Notes: a model not told the origin generated them from the sequence alone. Counted from the stretch's first letter, positions 25,312-34,447 are shown. The stretch: 64,000 nucleotides of DNA from Streptomyces sp. L-9-10 (GCF_004151105.1 NZ_PHRF01000162.1:327488-391487), one strand, 5' to 3'. A program made the numbers and translations.

Positions 25312-26622
25312 GTGAGCGGATCCATCCGACGGCGTCCGGCCGTCATGCTCGCCGTCATGTCCACCGTCGCCGCCGTACTCGTCCCGGCAGTGGCCTTCGC
25401 CGCGTCCCCCCTCGCGTCCCAGCCCTCCGGCCGACACCACGCGGATCCCGTGGCCCCGGGGACCGTGGTGATCGACGGCAAGCGGATGCGGCAGGCCCGT
25501 ATCGCCCTCGACCGCGGTGATCCCGCCCTCCGGGAGGCGGTCAGGTCCCTGACCGCGCAAGCGGACTCATGGCTGGGCCAGGGCCCCTGGACCGTCACCG
25601 ACAAGCCGAGGCCCGCCCCCAGCGGTGACCCGCACGACTACCTCAGCCAGGCTCCGTACTGGTGGCCGTCCCAGCCGAAGACCGACGCCAACCCCTGGGG
25701 CTGCCCGTACGTCCAGCGCGACGGCGAGCGGAACCCCGAGGTCGACACCGGCACCGACCGCCCCGACATCGGCAAGGTCTTCAACTCCACCACCACGCTC
25801 AGCCTGGCCTGGTACTACACGGGCGAGAAGCGGTACGCGGAGCACGCGGCGCGGATTCTGCGCACCTGGTTCATCGACCCCGCGACCCGGATGAACCCGA
25901 ACCTCAACCACGGGCAGTTCATCCCCTGCAAGTACGACGGCCGTGCCATCGGCATCATCGACTTCTCCCAGCAGTACACCAGCGTTCTCGACGCCCTCGC
26001 GATCCTCGGCACCGGAGCCCCGGGGTGGACCAGCGGCGACCGCGCGGGGATGCGCACCTGGAACAAGGAGTTCCTGGACTGGCTGGTCAACTCGCCCTTC
26101 GGCAAGGAGGAGTCGGCCGCCAAGAACAACCACGGCACGTTCATGGACATGCAGGTCGCCGGTCTCGCGCTCGCCACCGGCGACCGGGGGCTCGCACGGA
26201 AGACCGTCCTCGATGCCCGTAAGAAGCGCATCGACCCGCAGATCGCGGGCGACGGCAGCCAGCCCCAGGAACTGACCCGTACGCGCAGCTGGCACTACTC
26301 GACGTTCGATCTGGTCGCCTACACGCGCCTCGCGGCCATCGGGGAAAAGGTCGGCGTCGACCTCTGGGCGTACGAAGGGCCGCAGGGGCAGAGCCTGTTC
26401 AAGGCCGTCGAGTATCTGCTGCCGGCCGCGACCGGCGCCGCCCCCTGGCCGCACCCCGAGCTGGAGTTCAAGCGCTTCGCGGCGAGCGACATCGTCCACG
26501 CGGCGGCCGACGCGGGAAGCCGCGAGGCCCGCGCCGCGGTTCCCCGCCTGGAGACTCCGCCCGGGGGTGACCTCTGGACACTGCGGCCCGCCGCGGAACA
26601 GCTGGACTCCATAGCGGGCTGA
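25312..26622 (+). CDS. Secreted alginate-lyase-family protein
   Basis: The 436-residue protein begins with a Sec-type signal peptide (basic RRR, then a hydrophobic stretch to about residue 31, ending AFAAS). The mature part fits the alginate lyase superfamily (PF05426), with SQAPYWWPS, the NNHGTFMDMQ motif in the catalytic region, and WHYSTFDLVAYTRLA. It is probably a polysaccharide lyase on uronic-acid polymers, but the substrate is unproven. I chose the GTG at 25312, which has GGAG 7 bases upstream; an in-frame ATG at 25213 would put 33 extra residues before the signal peptide. It is divergent from the F420-type gene. Confidence 0.82.
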   Translation: MSGSIRRRPAVMLAVMSTVAAVLVPAVAFAASPLASQPSGRHHADPVAPGTVVIDGKRMRQARIALDRGDPALREAVRSLTAQADSWLGQGPWTVTDKPRPAPSGDPHDYLSQAPYWWPSQPKTDANPWGCPYVQRDGERNPEVDTGTDRPDIGKVFNSTTTLSLAWYYTGEKRYAEHAARILRTWFIDPATRMNPNLNHGQFIPCKYDGRAIGIIDFSQQYTSVLDALAILGTGAPGWTSGDRAGMRTWNKEFLDWLVNSPFGKEESAAKNNHGTFMDMQVAGLALATGDRGLARKTVLDARKKRIDPQIAGDGSQPQELTRTRSWHYSTFDLVAYTRLAAIGEKVGVDLWAYEGPQGQSLFKAVEYLLPAATGAAPWPHPELEFKRFAASDIVHAAADAGSREARAAVPRLETPPGGDLWTLRPAAEQLDSIAG

Positions 26623-26632
26623 GGCGGAAGGA

Positions 26633-26662
26633 CCCGGGCACCCGTGCGGAGGGGTACCCGGG
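26633..26662. terminator. Terminator between alginate-lyase-like and MFS genes
   Basis: Two 11-base arms, CCCGGGCACCC at 26633-26643 and GGGTACCCGGG at 26652-26662, pair with one mismatch. They lie between convergent genes. Confidence 0.7.
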
Positions 26663-26670
26663 ACCGGGGC

Positions 26671-27897
26671 CTACGTCTCCGGGGCCGGGGCCGGCGCGGG
26701 CTTGGTGGTGGGGTCGGCGGCGGTCGCCACGGTGCGGCGGTCGCCCGTGCGGAGCACACCCGCGCCCACCATCAGCCCGCAGGCGAGCAGCGTCACCAGG
26801 CCGAACGAGACCACGAGCGAGGTCGCGTCCGCGACCGCGCCGATCGCCGAGGGCGCGATCAGGCCCGAGGTGTAGGTGATGGTGGCGACACCCGCGATGG
26901 CCTGGCTCGGGTTGGGCCCCGCGCGGCCCGCCGCCGCGAAGGCGAGCGGTACGACCACGGCCACGCCGAGCCCGAGGAACGCGAACCCGGCCATGGCGAC
27001 CAGCGGTTGCGGTGCGACGACCACCAGGAAGCCGCCCGCCACGGCCAGCGCGCCGCCCGTCCGTACGGTCCGTACCGCGCCGAACCGGTCGATCACCCGG
27101 TCGCCCGCGAGCCGCGCCACCGCCATGGTGAGCGCGAACGCCGTGGTCGACGCCGCCGCGACGCCCGGCGAGGTGTCCAGCACGTCCCGGAGGTAGACCG
27201 CCGACCAGTCGAGGCTCGCGCCCTCCGCGAAGACCGCGCAGAACCCGATCGCGCCGATCAGCAGCGCGGACCTGGGCGGCAGCGCGAACCGCGGCGGCGG
27301 GTCCTCCTCGGGCGCGCTGCGCAGGTCGAGGACGGCCTGGCAGGCCAGCAGGCCCAGCACCGTGAGCACGGCGGCGGCGAGCAGATGATGCAGTCGGGCG
27401 TCACTGCCCAGATGGGCCGCGAGGGTGCCGGCGGCGGAGCCGATCAGCGCACCCGTGCTCCACATACCGTGCAGACTCGACATGATCGACTTGTCGAGCC
27501 GGTTCTCGACCTCCACCCCGAGGGCGTTCATCACCACGTCCGACAGGCCCGAGGCGGCGCCGTACACGAACAGGGCCGCGCACAGCGTGAGGAGATTCGG
27601 CGCCAGGGACGGCAGGGTCAGCGCGAGCGTCCAGAGGGCGAGCAGGACGCGCAGCGCGTTGCGCGAGCCGAAGCGGTGGCTGATCCCGCTCGCCAGCGGC
27701 ATCGCGACGGACGCGCCGATCGCGGGGAAGGCGAGCGCGAGCCCGAGCTGTCCCGCGCTGATCCCGGCGTGGTCCTGGATCCACGGGATACGGGTCGCGA
27801 AGCTGCCGGTGACGGCTCCGTGTACGCAGAAGACGGCGGCGACCGCGAACCTGGCCCGCCGCAACCCCTGTTTGTCGTGGACCACTTCAGCCGACAT
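26671..27897 (-). CDS. MFS transporter, sugar-permease-like
   Basis: The 408-residue membrane protein has about 12 hydrophobic segments (for example FAVAAVFCVHGAVTGSF and ALLIGAIGFCAVFAEGASLDW) and no enzymatic domain. Its overall pattern is that of FucP/YbjJ-like major facilitator permeases. The ATG at 27897 has GGGAGG about a dozen bases upstream. The frame is open far upstream, but that is antisense to the ROK gene. It is divergent from the ROK regulator with a shared operator, so it is likely repressed by that regulator and may carry a sugar or sugar derivative. The C-terminus is a short Pro/Ala tail. Confidence 0.87.
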   Translation of the reverse strand: MSAEVVHDKQGLRRARFAVAAVFCVHGAVTGSFATRIPWIQDHAGISAGQLGLALAFPAIGASVAMPLASGISHRFGSRNALRVLLALWTLALTLPSLAPNLLTLCAALFVYGAASGLSDVVMNALGVEVENRLDKSIMSSLHGMWSTGALIGSAAGTLAAHLGSDARLHHLLAAAVLTVLGLLACQAVLDLRSAPEEDPPPRFALPPRSALLIGAIGFCAVFAEGASLDWSAVYLRDVLDTSPGVAAASTTAFALTMAVARLAGDRVIDRFGAVRTVRTGGALAVAGGFLVVVAPQPLVAMAGFAFLGLGVAVVVPLAFAAAGRAGPNPSQAIAGVATITYTSGLIAPSAIGAVADATSLVVSFGLVTLLACGLMVGAGVLRTGDRRTVATAADPTTKPAPAPAPET

Positions 27898-27974
27898 GAG
27901 TGCCTGTTCCTCCCCCTGTGAGGTGCCCGTACCCGACGCACCCGGTGGCGCACCGTCGTCGGTGCCGGAGTAAA

Positions 27975-27997
27975 TTATCAGGAACCCTGCCTGATAA
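27975..27997. promoter_or_regulatory. ROK operator between the divergent MFS and ROK genes
   Basis: TTATCAGG (27975-27982) and CCTGATAA (27990-27997) are perfect inverted half-sites with a 7-base spacer, in a short AT-rich stretch unusual for this genome. It lies between the divergent starts, 78 bases from the MFS ATG and 60 bases from the ROK ATG, so one site can control both. Confidence 0.78.
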
Positions 27998-28056
27998 ATA
28001 GGCCTTAATGAGCTGGGCGCGCGTGGGCCGCCCCGGCGATCTGGAAGGATTCCGGC

Positions 28057-29268
28057 ATGGCCGCCTCCCCGAGCACCGCCAGAGCCATCAACGACCGGCT
28101 CGCCCTGCGACTGCTCCAGCAGGAAGGCCCGTTGACGGCGGCACAGCTGAAGACGCTGACCGGGCTCTCCCGGCCCACCGTCGCCGATCTGGTGGAGCGG
28201 CTCCAGGAGTCCGGACTGGTCAGGGTGGTCGGTGAGACGGGCGACCGGCGCCGCGGCCCGAACGCGCGGCTGTACGGGATCGTCGCGGACCGTGCCCATC
28301 TCGCGGCCCTCGACGTACGCACCCACAGCGTCTCCGTCGTGGTCGCCGATCTGCTCGGCGAGACCCTCGCCGAGGCGGTCCTGCCCATCGGCAGCGACAC
28401 CGCCACGGAAGCCGCCGTCGAGCGCGCCGTGGCCCTGCTGGAGCGTACGGCCGGGAAGGCGGGCCCCGTACCCCTGCACAGCGTGGGCATCGGCGCCCCG
28501 GGCCTGGTCGACCCGGTCACCGGCGAACTCCGTGACTCCAGCGGACTGCCCGCCTGGCACCGCAGGCTCGTCGCCGTCCTCCAGGAACGGCTGCCCGCCA
28601 CCGTTCTGGTCGAGAACGAGACCAATCTCGCCGCGCTCGCGGAGCAGCGCCTCGGCGCGGCCCGTGGCCAGGACACCTTCGTCCTGCTCTGGCTCGGCCA
28701 CGGGGTGGGCGCGGCCGTCGTGCTCGACGGCAAGCTCCGCAGGGGCGCCTCCGGGGGAGCGGGCGAGATCGGCTTCCTGCCCGTGCCCGGCACCTCGCGG
28801 CTGCCCTCGGCGATCGCCTGTGACGGCGGTTTCCACACCCTGGCGGGCTCGGCGGGTGTCGCCGAGCTGGCCGCGCGGTACGGCATCACGGCCGTCCCCG
28901 CGCCACAGGAACCGCCCTCCGCCGCGCTCGTACGCACAGCGGTGGGAGCCGCCGGAGACGCCCCGGGGGAGGAGGCGCGGTCCGCGGCGGCGTTTCTCGA
29001 CGACCTCGCCGAACGGCTCGCCCTCGGTGCGGCGGCGGTCAGCGCCGTACTCGACCCCGGCCGGATCGTGCTGGCCGGCGAGGCGGGCCACGCGGGCGGC
29101 GAGGCGCTGGCGGCCCGGGTGGAGGACCGGCTGGCCGCGATGACACCGCTGCGTACGGAGGTCAGAGCCGGGGCGCTCGGCGGCGCGGGCGTGCTGCGCG
29201 GCGCCCTGCTGACGGCGCGGGACGCGGCGCAGGACGAACTGTTCGCCCCCCAGCCCGTGAACGGCTGA
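28057..29268 (+). CDS. ROK-family transcriptional repressor
   Basis: The 403-residue protein has an N-terminal winged helix (LLQQEGPLTAAQLKTLTGLS, RPTVADLVERLQESGL) followed by a ROK sugar-kinase-like domain (VGIGAPGLVDPVTGEL, VLVENETNLAALAE). The typical ROK zinc motif (CxCGxxGC) is not obvious; IACDGGFHTL stands near that position, so the zinc site may be altered. It probably represses the divergent MFS gene and itself through the palindrome at 27975-27997 and is released by a sugar. The ATG at 28057 matches the family N-terminus. Confidence 0.88.
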   Translation: MAASPSTARAINDRLALRLLQQEGPLTAAQLKTLTGLSRPTVADLVERLQESGLVRVVGETGDRRRGPNARLYGIVADRAHLAALDVRTHSVSVVVADLLGETLAEAVLPIGSDTATEAAVERAVALLERTAGKAGPVPLHSVGIGAPGLVDPVTGELRDSSGLPAWHRRLVAVLQERLPATVLVENETNLAALAEQRLGAARGQDTFVLLWLGHGVGAAVVLDGKLRRGASGGAGEIGFLPVPGTSRLPSAIACDGGFHTLAGSAGVAELAARYGITAVPAPQEPPSAALVRTAVGAAGDAPGEEARSAAAFLDDLAERLALGAAAVSAVLDPGRIVLAGEAGHAGGEALAARVEDRLAAMTPLRTEVRAGALGGAGVLRGALLTARDAAQDELFAPQPVNG

Positions 29269-29440
29269 GATTCGCCCCCCCAGTACGTGAACGGCCGTGG
29301 TTCGATCCGCCGCGACGGCCGGCGCGGCCTGCCACGGCCGCGGCCCGCGCGTCTCACGGACCGGACCTGTGAGTCAGCCCACAACCCTCCCCCGACTGGC
29401 CCACGATCAGCCGTGGCACACTGGTCGGGTACCAGAAGCA

Positions 29441-29566
29441 GCGCACTCCGGGGTCGGTGCAATTCCGAACCGGCGGTTATAGTCCGCGACCCGTCCGCAT
29501 CCAGCGGCCGGTTGACCAGGTGAGATTCCTGGACCGACGGTGAAAGTCCGGATGGGAGGCAGTGCG
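29441..29566 (+). ncRNA. FMN riboswitch (RFN element)
   Basis: The RNA has the RFN consensus in order: GGGGTCGGTGCAATTCCGAA, CCGGCGGTTATAGTCCGCGA, a variable arm, then GGACCGACGGTGAAAGTCCG and GATGGGAGGCAGTGC. These are the conserved loops of the FMN aptamer. It lies about 145 bases upstream of ribD, the first gene of the rib operon. FMN binding should lower expression. The stretch before it (29269-29440) holds no gene I can support and must contain the promoter. Confidence 0.95.
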
Positions 29567-29712
29567 CGGCGGGCCCTCACAGGTACGCCGCCGTCGGCGG
29601 TTCGTCCTCGGACGAGCCGGATCTTCGGCCTCGGCGTCCCCCTGTGCGTTCCCGCTTCTCTGTCGTCATCGACAGGCCCCGGAGTCCGTGCCCGAAGAGG
29701 CAGGAGGACCCG

Positions 29713-30888
29713 GTGGCCACGGAAACCGACGTCGTGGGCGACGCCGACGCCATGCGTCGCGCCATCGCGCTCGCCGCACGTGGACTCGGTTCCACCAGCC
29801 CCAATCCCGTCGTCGGATGCGTGATCCTCGACGCCTCGGGACGCCTCGCCGGCGAGGGATTCCACCGGCGCGCGGGCGGCCCGCACGCCGAGATCCACGC
29901 GCTGCGCGCGGCCGGTGAACGGGCCCGCGGCGGCATGGCGTACGTCACCCTCGAACCCTGCGCCCACACCGGCCGTACCGGACCCTGCGCCCAGGCGCTC
30001 ATCGACGCCGGTGTCGCCCGGGTCAGCTACGCCGTCGCCGACCCGAACCCGCAGGCGGCGGGCGGCGCCGACACCCTGCGCGCGGCCGGACTCACCGTCA
30101 CCCGCGGGCTCCTCGGCGAGGAGGCCGAGGCGGGCAACGCGGCCTGGCTCACCTCCGTACGCCACGGCCGTCCCCACGTCCTGTGGAAGTACGCGGCCAC
30201 GCTCGACGGCCGGATCGCCGCCGCCGACTCCACCAGCCGCTGGATCACCTCCGCCGAGGCGCGCGCGGATGTCCACCGGCTGCGCGCCGAGGCCGACGCG
30301 GTCGTGGTCGGCTCGGGCACCGCGCGCGCCGACGATCCGCATCTCGCCGTACGCGGCATCGAGGGCGCCGTCCAGCCGCTGCGGGTCGTCGTCGACACCG
30401 AAGCGACCGCCGTGAAGCCCGGCGCCCGGGTACTCGACGGCGCGGCGCCCACCCTGATCGCGATCGCCGAGGACGCCGACGCGGGGCAACTGCCCGAGGT
30501 CGTACGGCTGCCGCGGGCCGGACGCGGTCTGGACATCCCCGCCCTGCTGGCCGCCCTGCACGAGCGCGGCGTCCGCTCCGTACTCCTCGAAGGCGGCCCG
30601 GCCCTGGCCGGCTCCTTCGTCGCCGCGGGAGCCGTCGACAAGGTCGTCGGCTATCTCGCCCCCGTGCTGCTCGGCGCGGGCCGTACGGCACTCGGCGACG
30701 CCGGAATCAGCACCATCGGCGAGGCGTTGCGACTCCGGATGACGGAGACCGTACGGATCGGACCCGACCTGCGGATCACCGCGGTCCCCGAGCCCGGACA
30801 CGTCCCCGGACCCGGACCTGGACCCGGCCCCGGACAGGCGCTCGCACCCGCGCCCGCCATGAATGTCCCCACCACGAAGGAGCGTTGA
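29713..30888 (+). CDS. ribD: Bifunctional diaminohydroxyphosphoribosylaminopyrimidine deaminase / 5-amino-6-(5-phosphoribosylamino)uracil reductase
   Basis: RibD carries out the second and third steps of riboflavin synthesis. The deaminase domain (about 1-145) has the zinc motif HAEIHAL and LEPCAHTGRTGPC. The reductase domain follows (about 150-360, with YAATLDGRIAAADSTSRWIT and LLEGGPALAGSF). I chose the GTG at 29713 because AGGAGG precedes it. The last 30 residues are a Pro/Gly tail (PGPGPGPGPG) beyond the usual family end. ribE starts one base after the stop, and the gene is under the FMN riboswitch. Confidence 0.96.
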   Translation: MATETDVVGDADAMRRAIALAARGLGSTSPNPVVGCVILDASGRLAGEGFHRRAGGPHAEIHALRAAGERARGGMAYVTLEPCAHTGRTGPCAQALIDAGVARVSYAVADPNPQAAGGADTLRAAGLTVTRGLLGEEAEAGNAAWLTSVRHGRPHVLWKYAATLDGRIAAADSTSRWITSAEARADVHRLRAEADAVVVGSGTARADDPHLAVRGIEGAVQPLRVVVDTEATAVKPGARVLDGAAPTLIAIAEDADAGQLPEVVRLPRAGRGLDIPALLAALHERGVRSVLLEGGPALAGSFVAAGAVDKVVGYLAPVLLGAGRTALGDAGISTIGEALRLRMTETVRIGPDLRITAVPEPGHVPGPGPGPGPGQALAPAPAMNVPTTKER

Positions 30889-31578
30889 GTGTTCACCGGA
30901 ATCGTCGAAGAACTGGGTGAGGTCACCGCCATCGAGAACCTCGGTGACTCCTCACGCTTCCGCCTCCGCGGACCCGTCGTCACCGAGAACGCCAAGCACG
31001 GCGACTCGATCGCCGTCAACGGTGTCTGTCTCACGGTCGTGGACTTCGAGGACGGTGAGTTCACCGCCGATGTGATGGCCGAAACGCTGAACCGCTCCAG
31101 CCTCGGCGCGCTGGCGACCGGCTCCCGGGTCAACCTGGAGCGGCCCGTGGCCGTCGGCGGCCGGCTCGGCGGGCATATCGTCCAGGGCCATGTGGACGGC
31201 ACCGGCACCGTCGTCGAGCGCACCCCGTCCGAACACTGGGAACTGGTCAGGATCGCGCTCCCCGCCGGCCTGTCGCGCTATGTCGTCGAGAAGGGCTCGA
31301 TCACCGTCGACGGCGTCAGCCTCACGGTCGTCGACGCCGGGCCCGACTACTTCACCATCAGCCTCATCCCCACCACGCTCGCCCTGACCACGCTCGGTAT
31401 CAAGGGACCCGGCGACCCGGTCAACCTCGAAGTCGACGTCCTCGCGAAATACGTCGAGCGGCTGCTCGGCAGCGGCACGGGGCGAACCGAGGGGACCGGC
31501 ACGGCACCGACCGGGGAGACCGGCACGGCACCGACCGGGGAGACCGGCACGGCACAGACCGAGGAGTCGGCCCGGTGA
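30889..31578 (+). CDS. ribE: Riboflavin synthase alpha chain
   Basis: RibE disproportionates two 6,7-dimethyl-8-ribityllumazine molecules into riboflavin and the pyrimidine precursor. The 229-residue protein begins with the canonical FTGIVEELGEV and has two lumazine-binding repeats with NGVCLTV and VDGVSLTV. The start is GTG at 30889, directly after the ribD stop. The C-terminus is extended by a Thr/Gly/Glu repeat (APTGETGT units) that is not part of the fold. The last bases overlap the start of the transporter gene. Confidence 0.96.
   Translation: MFTGIVEELGEVTAIENLGDSSRFRLRGPVVTENAKHGDSIAVNGVCLTVVDFEDGEFTADVMAETLNRSSLGALATGSRVNLERPVAVGGRLGGHIVQGHVDGTGTVVERTPSEHWELVRIALPAGLSRYVVEKGSITVDGVSLTVVDAGPDYFTISLIPTTLALTTLGIKGPGDPVNLEVDVLAKYVERLLGSGTGRTEGTGTAPTGETGTAPTGETGTAQTEESAR
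31495..31566 (+). repeat. Three 24-base tandem repeats in the ribE 3' end
   Basis: Three 24-base units (31495-31518, 31519-31542, 31543-31566) encode TGTAPTGE twice and TGTAQTEE once. The first two are identical. Being a multiple of three, they preserve the frame and look like slippage that lengthened the RibE tail. Confidence 0.9.
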
Positions 31579-32225
31579 TCGCTCTGACCTGGCTGAACGG
31601 CGAGGCCTTCACGGCCTTCGGCCAGCACATCCTGTGGTCCGACATGATCGGCAACACCATCGGTCTGGCCGCACTCGCGCTCGGCTGGCGGCGCTCGATC
31701 TGGACCTGGCCCGCCCAGTTCCTCTCCGGCGTCATCCTCGTCGGCGCCTATGCCTCCGCCCACCTCAGCGGCGGTGTCGGCAAGCAACTGCTGGTCATCG
31801 GTGTGGCGTTGTGGGGCTGGCGGCAGTGGCAGCGCGGCAGGCGGCAGGCGCAGGACGGCTCGATCGCCGTACGGTTCGCCACCTGGCGCGAGCGCGGGGT
31901 GCTGCTCGGCGGTACGGCGCTGGGCACCCTGGCCGTCGGCGGCCTCTTCGCCGCCGTCCCCGATCTGTCCTGGAACCCCTGGCCCGACGCGTACATCTTC
32001 GTCGGCACGCTCGCCGCGATGGTCGCCCAGGCCCGTGGATTGGTTGAGTTCTGGTTCGCCTGGCTGCTCGTGGACATCGTCGGCGTACCGCTCGCCTTCA
32101 GCAGCGGACTCGCCTTCTCCGGCCTCGTGTACGTCATCTACCTCGCCCTCGTCCTCTGGGGGATGCGCGACTGGTGGCTCCGTTCCCGCGCGACCGCCCC
32201 GGCTCTGGAAGGAGCAGCAGCATGA
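31575..32225 (+). CDS. ribM: PnuC-family riboflavin transporter
   Basis: The 216-residue membrane protein has about seven hydrophobic helices and PnuC-type features (WPAQFLSGVILVGAY and GVALWGWRQWQRG). PnuC relatives carry nicotinamide riboside, but members inside FMN-riboswitch rib operons in actinobacteria (RibM) move riboflavin by facilitated diffusion. The position between ribE and ribBA supports the RibM reading. The GTG start overlaps the ribE stop (GTGA), and its stop overlaps the ribBA ATG. Confidence 0.88.
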   Translation: MIALTWLNGEAFTAFGQHILWSDMIGNTIGLAALALGWRRSIWTWPAQFLSGVILVGAYASAHLSGGVGKQLLVIGVALWGWRQWQRGRRQAQDGSIAVRFATWRERGVLLGGTALGTLAVGGLFAAVPDLSWNPWPDAYIFVGTLAAMVAQARGLVEFWFAWLLVDIVGVPLAFSSGLAFSGLVYVIYLALVLWGMRDWWLRSRATAPALEGAAA

Positions 32226-33520
32226 CCGCACTGCCGACCCAGCCCACCTGGTACTCCACCGACAATGTCGAGGACCTCTCGCTCGACCCCGTGGAGCAGG
32301 CCATACGGGAGATCGCCGCCGGCCGCCCGGTCGTGGTGGTCGACGACGAGGACCGCGAGAACGAGGGCGATCTCGTCATCGCGGCCGAGATGGCCACCCC
32401 CGAGATCATCGCCTTCATGATGAGCGAGTGCCGCGGACTGATCTGCGCCCCCATGGAGGGCGCGGAGCTGGACCGGCTCGAACTCCCGCAGATGGTCGGC
32501 CACAACACCGAATCGATGCGTACGGCCTTCACCGTCTCCGTCGACGCGTCGGCCGCCCATGGCGTCACCACCGGTATCTCCGCCGCCGACCGGGCCACCA
32601 CCCTCCGGCTGCTCGCCGCGGGAGACGCGGAGCCCGGCGACTTCGTCAGGCCCGGCCATGTCTTCCCGCTGCGCGCCAAGACCGGCGGTGTGCTCGTACG
32701 CAACGGTCACACCGAGGCGGCCGTCGATCTGGCGCGCCTCGCGGGGCTGCGTCCCGCCGGGGCGATCGTGGAGATCGCCGGCGAGGACGGGGTGATGCTG
32801 CGGCTGCCCGAGCTGATCCCGTTCGCCCGCAAGCACGGCCTCACGATCATCTCCATCGAGGACCTGATCGCGCACCGCCGTACCTCGGAGCCCACGGTCC
32901 GCCGCGAGGCGGAGGTGCGCCTGCCCACCGCCTACGGCGAGTTCACCGCGTACGGCTACCGCTCCACGGTCGATGGCGTCGAGCATGTCGCGCTCGTCCA
33001 CGGCGACATCGGTGACGGCGAGGACCTGCTCGTACGGGTCCACTCCGAATGCCTCACCGGCGACATCTTCGGCTCGCTGCGCTGCGACTGCGGCCCCCAG
33101 CTCCAGGCGTCCATGGAGCGGATCACCAAGGAGGGCCGCGGAGTCGTCGTCTATCTGCGCGGCCACGAGGGCCGGGGCATCGGACTGCTGTCCAAGCTGC
33201 GCGCGTACGAGCTCCAGGAGCGCGGCCACGACACGCTGGACGCCAACCTCGAACTCGGCCTGCCCGCCGACGCCCGCGACTACGCGGCGGGGGCGCGGAT
33301 CCTCGACGACCTCGGGGTCCGCGGGCTGCGGCTGATGACCAACAACCCCGACAAGACGACGGCGCTCGTCCGGCACGGGCTGCGGGTCACCGGACGCGAG
33401 CCGATGCCCGTCCAGGCGGGGGAGCACAACCTCCGCTATCTGCGCACCAAGCGCGACCGGATGGGACACGACCTGCCGTGGCTGGACGCGTCCACCGCGT
33501 CCACCTGCGACAACCAGTAA
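32222..33520 (+). CDS. ribBA: Bifunctional 3,4-dihydroxy-2-butanone-4-phosphate synthase / GTP cyclohydrolase II
   Basis: The 432-residue fusion supplies both precursors of lumazine. The RibB half (about 1-205) has DDEDRENEGDLVIAAE and HGVTTGISAADR. The RibA half (about 210-415) has the zinc cysteines in HSECLTGDIFGSLRCDCGPQ and the GTP-binding GHEGRGIGL. The ATG at 32222 overlaps the ribM stop by four bases and is preceded by GGAAGGAG. Length and motifs match the family. Confidence 0.96.
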   Translation: MTALPTQPTWYSTDNVEDLSLDPVEQAIREIAAGRPVVVVDDEDRENEGDLVIAAEMATPEIIAFMMSECRGLICAPMEGAELDRLELPQMVGHNTESMRTAFTVSVDASAAHGVTTGISAADRATTLRLLAAGDAEPGDFVRPGHVFPLRAKTGGVLVRNGHTEAAVDLARLAGLRPAGAIVEIAGEDGVMLRLPELIPFARKHGLTIISIEDLIAHRRTSEPTVRREAEVRLPTAYGEFTAYGYRSTVDGVEHVALVHGDIGDGEDLLVRVHSECLTGDIFGSLRCDCGPQLQASMERITKEGRGVVVYLRGHEGRGIGLLSKLRAYELQERGHDTLDANLELGLPADARDYAAGARILDDLGVRGLRLMTNNPDKTTALVRHGLRVTGREPMPVQAGEHNLRYLRTKRDRMGHDLPWLDASTASTCDNQ

Positions 33521-33565
33521 CCAGAACATTCAGAAGACCAGCAGCGAACAGCTTCGAGGAGAGAC

Positions 33566-34078
33566 GTGAGCGGCAAGGGCGCACCCGAACTGAGTGTGAA
33601 GAACTGCGGAGACCTCCGGGTCGCCGTGATCGCGGCGCAGTGGCACGAACAGGTCATGGACGGCCTCGTCGACGGCGCCCTGCGGGCCCTGCGGGACCTC
33701 GGCATCGACGAGCCGACCCTGCTCCGCGTACCGGGCAGCTTCGAGCTTCCGGTCGTCGCGAAAGTGCTGGCGGGCCGCGGCTACGACGCGGTCGTCGCCC
33801 TCGGCGTCGTCATCAGGGGCGGTACCCCGCACTTCGAGTATGTGTGCCAGGGCGTGACGCAGGGCCTCACGCAGGTCTCCGTCGACACGGGTGTCCCGGT
33901 CGGCTTCGGCGTGCTGACCTGCGACACCGAGGAGCAGGCCCTCGACCGGGCCGGGCTCGAGGGCTCGCACGAGGACAAGGGGCACGAGGCGGTCACCGCC
34001 GCCGTCGCCACCGCGACCACCCTGCGGAGCATCGCCGAACCCTGGCGCCAGGGGGCCACGTCCGGCCGCGTAAAGTGA
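33566..34078 (+). CDS. ribH: 6,7-dimethyl-8-ribityllumazine synthase
   Basis: RibH condenses the pyrimidine with dihydroxybutanone phosphate to lumazine and usually forms hollow capsids. The 170-residue protein shows AAQWHEQVMDGLVDGAL, VPGSFELPVVA, GVVIRGGTPHFEYVC and GVLTCDTEEQALDRAG. The GTG at 33566 has GAGGAGAGAC just upstream. It is the last riboflavin gene; hisE begins 9 bases after its stop, so the histidine genes may share this transcript. Confidence 0.96.
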   Translation: MSGKGAPELSVKNCGDLRVAVIAAQWHEQVMDGLVDGALRALRDLGIDEPTLLRVPGSFELPVVAKVLAGRGYDAVVALGVVIRGGTPHFEYVCQGVTQGLTQVSVDTGVPVGFGVLTCDTEEQALDRAGLEGSHEDKGHEAVTAAVATATTLRSIAEPWRQGATSGRVK

Positions 34079-34086
34079 CCCTCACC

Positions 34087-34359
34087 ATGTCCAAGAAGAC
34101 GTTCGAGGAGCTCTTCACCGAGCTCCAGCAGAAGGCCGCCGAGGGCGACCCCGCCACCTCCCGTACCGCCGAGCTGGTGGGCAAGGGCGTCCATGCCATC
34201 GGCAAGAAGGTCGTCGAAGAGGCGGCCGAAGTATGGATGGCCGCCGAGTACGAGGGCAAGGAAGCCGCCGCCGAGGAGATCTCCCAGCTCCTCTACCACG
34301 TCCAGGTGATGATGGTCGCGCGCGGAATCTCCCTCGACGACGTGTACGCCCATCTCTGA
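34087..34359 (+). CDS. hisE: Phosphoribosyl-ATP pyrophosphatase
   Basis: HisE hydrolyses phosphoribosyl-ATP in the second step of histidine synthesis. The 90-residue helical protein contains the MazG-like metal-binding core KKVVEEAAEVWMAA and EEISQLLYHVQVMM. I chose the ATG at 34087 (MSKKTFEELF); a GTG 12 bases upstream overlaps the ribH stop and is a less likely alternative. hisG follows after 88 bases. HisI is separate in such organisms and is not in the window. Confidence 0.95.
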   Translation: MSKKTFEELFTELQQKAAEGDPATSRTAELVGKGVHAIGKKVVEEAAEVWMAAEYEGKEAAAEEISQLLYHVQVMMVARGISLDDVYAHL

Positions 34360-34447
34360 TACGCCCATCTCCGAGCACACGCGTCACGTTTCGTCCCGTA
34401 TCACCTGTTCTGTACAACAGCCCCTTCGCACAAAGGAATCCGACCTC

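Noticed and set aside
27898..29091. Extension of the MFS gene to 29091 on the minus strand
   Set aside because: It is antisense to the ROK gene and the riboswitch side, with low-complexity composition; the permease starts cleanly at 27897.
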